DNA of 26,608 nt, from assembly GCA_963624975.1 (NCBI GenBank), contig CAVFRF010000040.1, forward strand, positions 1-26,608. The letters run 5' to 3'. Position numbers and translations under genes: made by a program. Below the pieces are notes generated by a model. That model made no database searches. It was not told the origin of the DNA and saw only the letters and a list, made by a program, of their open reading frames with translations. This document shows, in pieces, positions 23,867 through 26,608 of the stretch; position 1 is the stretch's first letter; the number at the start of each line of letters is the position of its first letter. Origin of the DNA: CAVLCC01 sp963624975. Its GTDB lineage: Bacteria > Actinomycetota > Coriobacteriia > Coriobacteriales > CADBOM01.

Positions 23867-24563
23867 ACCGCGCATCGGCGGGCCGAGCAGTTACGGCTAC
23901 TTGTAGATGCCGGCTTTCTGGCGATGCCGGTTTCCCATGGCGCGGCGGCAGCAAATTGCGATTGCCGAACGGCCTGCAGGGCAATCTTGTAGATTCCGGG
24001 CAGTAATTTGCGATTGCCGAACGATGTAGCCGTGTTTGGCTGAAATCGTGGCGGTTATTTCCGATTGGCGAACAACTGTATATTTACATATGAAGGTTGG
24101 GTGTGCAAAACTTTAATATAGAGTTTAATTTGGAGCTACCGAGTGGGCATGCCGTTCGACAAACGCAAATTGCTGCCACGGATTTGGCGGGTTCCATCCA
24201 TGTCGTTCGCCAATTGCAAATAACTGCCTGGAAATGACCTCAGACTCAACATGTCGTTCGCCAAACGAGAATTCTTGCCGCATCGATCCGTCTGCATCAA
24301 TAGAAACTTGCCAATGCCTGGGAAATCTTAAATTCAGAGAGGTCTTGGGGGGGTGGCTTTTCGATAGGCTATTCGCATCTAAGATATCTTGGAGCTGGCT
24401 ACGATCTCCGACTTTGCATAGCAAGACGCATTTCGAAGTCATATTGCCCACTGGCGTTCCCAGTGACCACGGAGGTTCTAGCGCGGACGGAGAAAACAGC
24501 GTTGTCCCTGCCTTTGCCATGTAGGATGCCCGGCAAACGAAGACTGGAAGAGGTTGATGCGAT
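23845..24563. other. Gene-poor region between rnpB and the SGNH hydrolase gene
   Basis: About 720 bp with no convincing coding gene. It holds the rnpB promoter, the symmetric repeat array (23947-24279), a small hairpin CACTGG-5 nt-CCAGTG at 24449-24465, and a TAGGAT hexamer at 24522-24527 that could be a -10 for the downstream gene, although no -35 fits (TTGTCC lies only 14 bp away). The centre (about 24080-24130) is strongly AT-rich. Confidence 0.6.
23947..24279. repeat. Six-copy dyad-symmetric 27-bp repeat array, 51-bp period
   Basis: Three plus-strand copies at 23947-23973, 23999-24025 and 24050-24076 share GGCAG-(AT-rich)-TTTGCGATTGCCGAACG-like sequence. Three minus-strand copies follow at 24151-24177, 24202-24228 and 24253-24279. 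All are degenerate but collinear over 27 bp with no gaps. Spacing is 52 and 51 bp in the left arm and 51 and 51 bp in the right. Each left copy pairs with a right copy about the same centre (24113-24113.5). A weak further copy may begin near 24304 (GCCAAT in register). Read as peptide, copies give F-(A/S)-(I/F)-x-E-R with a 17-residue period, but the left arm has a stop and a frameshift. I do not recognise the element. Confidence 0.85.
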
Positions 24564-26608
24564 ATGAGCAAACGGCGCTTAAGACGAGCTGCAGCATGCG
24601 CGCTGACTTCGTTCGCGATGATGGCGGCGGTCGTGCTGCTGCCGGGCATCGCCTGTGCGACTCCCGAACATCCCGTGGTGGTCTCGCTTGGAGACTCGTA
24701 CTCCTCCGGGGAGGGAGTCGAGCCGTTCTATGAACAGGACACAGCCTGGAGTTTCTTTAGCGGATCCAACAGGGCGGACAGAGATAAAGCATCCAAATAC
24801 AACGACTGGCTTGCGCATCGCTCGCAATGCAGCTGGCCGGGAAAGCTCGTAGTCAAGAATCTGGCAGGCAAGTCGGTGACGCTGAAGGATGCAAAAGGTG
24901 GCGGCGAGGATGTCGATTGGTATTTTGTTGCATCCAGCGGTGCTGAAACCTGCCATATGACCGGAACTCAGAACAAGGATGTTTATTGCTGGGACGGCAT
25001 CAAGAAGACATATTCCCTGCCTGCACAGCTAGATGTATTTGACACCATCGAAAAGGGTTCTGTCGACTACGTTACCGTTTCCATCGGCGGTAACGACATG
25101 GGGTTCGCAGATATCTTGAAATCCGCTGCGGCGGAGAGCTGGTCTACGGTAGACCCAAATCGGTTTAACAACGAGCTGAACAAGATATGGAAAGAAAAGT
25201 GGCCTAATGACGATGACGGAAAAACCGTGGGGGTCCATGACAAGCTAGGGCAGGTCTATAGAGACATCGCAAACGAGGCCGGCGATCAGGCGAAAATCCT
25301 CGTTGTGGGATACCCCAAGCTGATTAGCGAGAGTTATTCGCTTTACAGCGGTCGAATCTCAATCACCGAAAGCGAAGCGGAAGCCATCAATTGGAACGTG
25401 AGCAGCTTCAACAACCAGCTCAAAATGCTTGTCGAGGAACTGCGCGAAGAGGGTTTGAACATCTATTTCGTCTCTGTGGAAGACAAGTTCAGCGGTCACG
25501 AGGCTTATTCGGAAGACCCGTGGCTAAACGAGATTATTCTTGGCGCACAAGGGCAGGATTTAAGTCAATGCGCTGAGGGCTTAGTAAGCGCTTACTCCAT
25601 TCATCCCAACAGCAAAGGAATCGAGGCGTACAGAGAGGTCGTGCAAGAGGCTATCGACAGTCTTGATGTTTGGAACACTGGCTGGGAAGCTTGCGGCACC
25701 TGCGAGTGGAAGATCGACGACACGGGCTGCCTGATCGTGCGCCCCCAGAACGGGGTGTCCGGCACGCTTGCGGATTGGAGCAGAACCAAGAGCTTATTAC
25801 CACCGTGGTATACCTCAACGTCACGAATTCGCTCCGTAAAGATTATGCCTGGAGTTTCGGCGTTGACCATGTCGAACATGTTCTCAAGTTGCATATCGCT
25901 CGCTTCTGTCGATTTGTCCGGTCTTGATACGTCAAGGGTAACCAGCATGTGCTGTGCTTTCGCAGGTTGTTTTTCGCTTGCCTCCATAGACCTGTCGGGC
26001 TTGGATGCATCGAACCTGACAGATATGAGAGATATGTTCACCTTTTGCTATTCGCTTGTCTCCCTAGATCTAACCGGATTCGATACTTCAAACGTTGAGG
26101 CTATGTCGCATTTGTTCTGTTGTTGCGAGTCGCTTATCTCCCTCAATCTTTCAAGCTTCGACACATCGAAGGTAACCGAGACTACAAGTATGTTTCTACA
26201 ATGCAAATCTCTCGAGACTTTGGATATATCGAGCTTTGATGTGTCTAATGTTCGACATATGACCTGTATGTTCGCAGACTGCGAATCTCTCACATCTTTG
26301 GATGTCTCAAACTTCGACACATCGAAGGCTGAGGATATGAATGATATGTTCCGAAATTGCTCTTCTCTGGTTTCGGTGAAAGTGGGCTGCGAGTTCTCAT
26401 TCAACGGTGCAAATTCTTCGCGTGTAGTTTCTCTGCCGACTCCCTCGGGCGATGGCTGCACGGGCAAGTGGGTCAATGTCGCGACAGGGCAGGCTTATGC
26501 GGGTAGCGAAGTCCCGAACAACATCGCTGCGCACTACGTCGTGCAAGGCGCAGCTGTATTTGGCAAAATAAAAGTCGACACTTTGGCATGTCCAAAATCG
26601 ACACTTTG
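24564..26608 (+). CDS. Secreted SGNH hydrolase with BspA-like (DUF285) repeats (partial, 3' end outside window)
   Basis: Open for 681 codons to the window edge. Residues 1-32 form a signal peptide (KRRLRR, hydrophobic core, ACA cleavage motif). The SGNH/GDSL esterase domain (about 35-365) has block I GDSYSSGEG with Ser45, the IGGND block with Asn177 and YSIHPNSKG with His347. The usual Asp three residues before the His is Tyr here, as can occur in some actinobacterial SGNH esterases. A linker leads to BspA-type repeats (436 onward), then a GKWVNVATGQAYAG segment often found near the end of such proteins. The substrate may be a host or envelope ester; this is inference. GGAAGAGG is 11 nt before the ATG. 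Composition is AT-richer and uses more TTA/CTA/ATA codons than the dcw genes. The last residues are encoded by IS-like repeats. Confidence 0.85.
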   Translation, partial: MSKRRLRRAAACALTSFAMMAAVVLLPGIACATPEHPVVVSLGDSYSSGEGVEPFYEQDTAWSFFSGSNRADRDKASKYNDWLAHRSQCSWPGKLVVKNLAGKSVTLKDAKGGGEDVDWYFVASSGAETCHMTGTQNKDVYCWDGIKKTYSLPAQLDVFDTIEKGSVDYVTVSIGGNDMGFADILKSAAAESWSTVDPNRFNNELNKIWKEKWPNDDDGKTVGVHDKLGQVYRDIANEAGDQAKILVVGYPKLISESYSLYSGRISITESEAEAINWNVSSFNNQLKMLVEELREEGLNIYFVSVEDKFSGHEAYSEDPWLNEIILGAQGQDLSQCAEGLVSAYSIHPNSKGIEAYREVVQEAIDSLDVWNTGWEACGTCEWKIDDTGCLIVRPQNGVSGTLADWSRTKSLLPPWYTSTSRIRSVKIMPGVSALTMSNMFSSCISLASVDLSGLDTSRVTSMCCAFAGCFSLASIDLSGLDASNLTDMRDMFTFCYSLVSLDLTGFDTSNVEAMSHLFCCCESLISLNLSSFDTSKVTETTSMFLQCKSLETLDISSFDVSNVRHMTCMFADCESLTSLDVSNFDTSKAEDMNDMFRNCSSLVSVKVGCEFSFNGANSSRVVSLPTPSGDGCTGKWVNVATGQAYAGSEVPNNIAAHYVVQGAAVFGKIKVDTLACPKSTL
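25869..26384 (+). repeat. BspA-like leucine-rich repeats, 26-residue (78-bp) period
   Basis: Six full repeats and one partial repeat of the form MxxMFxxCxSLxSLDLSxFDTSxV begin at 25869 and step by 78 bp to 26337. The Met-Phe, Cys-x-SL and FDTS positions are kept while the DNA has diverged. This is the DUF285 pattern found in surface adhesins and LRR-type proteins. Confidence 0.9.
26561..26608. mobile_element. Probable left end of an insertion sequence (tandem 23-bp repeats)
   Basis: TGGCA...TCGACACTT occurs at 26561-26583 and again at 26584-26606, with 17 of 23 positions equal, and a third copy starts with TG at 26607. Tandem terminal repeats of about 20 bp beginning with TG are typical of IS21-family ends, where they bind the transposase. 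No transposase is visible in the window, so the element is inferred. It falls in the 3' part of the SGNH/BspA gene. Confidence 0.5.

Noticed and set aside
23589..24006. Plus-strand small open frames near rnpB
   Set aside because: They lie on the complement of the RNase P RNA and its promoter and have no ribosome sites.
23947..24279. CRISPR array
   Set aside because: The 27-bp repeats and about 24-bp spacers fit the size, but the copies are degenerate, flip orientation in the middle, and have no cas genes nearby.
24502..24527. Promoter TTGTCC/TAGGAT for the SGNH gene
   Set aside because: The spacer is only 14 bp; the TAGGAT alone is noted in the intergenic entry.
24125..24649. Minus-strand 174-codon gene across the repeat array
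   Set aside because: No ribosome site at any start, the 5' part overlaps the signal-peptide coding region of the SGNH gene, and no family is recognised. Kept only as an observation on the repeat peptide.

Overview
The window is GC-rich bacterial chromosome carrying an almost complete division and cell wall (dcw) cluster. The gene order is mraZ-rsmH-ftsL-ftsI-murE-murF-mraY-murD-ftsW-murG-murC-ftsQ-(nnrD)-ftsZ-pgeF-yggS-sepF-yggT-divIVA-yggU. There is no ftsA, and sepF, yggT and divIVA follow ftsZ, which is the Actinobacteria/Firmicutes arrangement. High GC, a DUF3866 gene beside a xerD-like recombinase, and a secreted SGNH hydrolase with BspA-type repeats point to an actinobacterium, most likely of class Coriobacteriia. 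The genus cannot be fixed from the sequence. MurE carries the DNPR motif, which predicts a meso-diaminopimelate peptidoglycan.

Layout: (1) 1-2081, minus strand: a DUF3866 gene overlaps by 4 nt a xerD-type recombinase whose 3' end lies outside the window. (2) 2082-2507: divergent intergenic region with a good sigma70-type promoter and TGG-type 10-bp-spaced repeats that could be the MraZ operator. (3) 2508-18388: peptidoglycan precursor synthesis and divisome genes, tightly packed with many 4-11 nt overlaps, ending with an NAD(P)HX dehydratase gene coupled to ftsQ. (4) 18389-18540: a hairpin and an AT-rich promoter in front of ftsZ. (5) 18541-23473: ftsZ, the peptidoglycan-editing/laccase-domain gene, the PLP-homeostasis gene, sepF, yggT, divIVA and a DUF167 gene. 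(6) 23482-23831, minus strand: RNase P RNA, converging on the DUF167 gene with 8 bp between them. (7) 23832-24563: gene-poor, with a striking six-copy, 51-bp-period, dyad-symmetric repeat array. (8) 24564-end: a secreted SGNH hydrolase with BspA-like (DUF285) repeats, visibly more AT-rich, whose 3' part runs into tandem 23-bp repeats resembling the end of an insertion sequence.

The dcw genes work together. MurE, MurF, MurD and MurC build the UDP-MurNAc-pentapeptide, MraY and MurG make lipid I and lipid II, and FtsW with the class B PBP polymerise and cross-link at the septum. FtsL/FtsQ, FtsZ, SepF and DivIVA organise the site. murB, ddl and ftsA are absent from the window.

The most unusual structure is the array at 23947-24279. 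Three 27-bp copies face three inverted copies, every pair is centred on the same point (about 24113), and the spacing is 51-52 bp. I do not recognise it as a known element. Other points of note are the Ser/Thr/Asp-rich insertion inside FtsQ, the nnrD gene in the place usually held by ftsA, hairpins before ftsL and ftsZ, and the putative IS edge at the right end.
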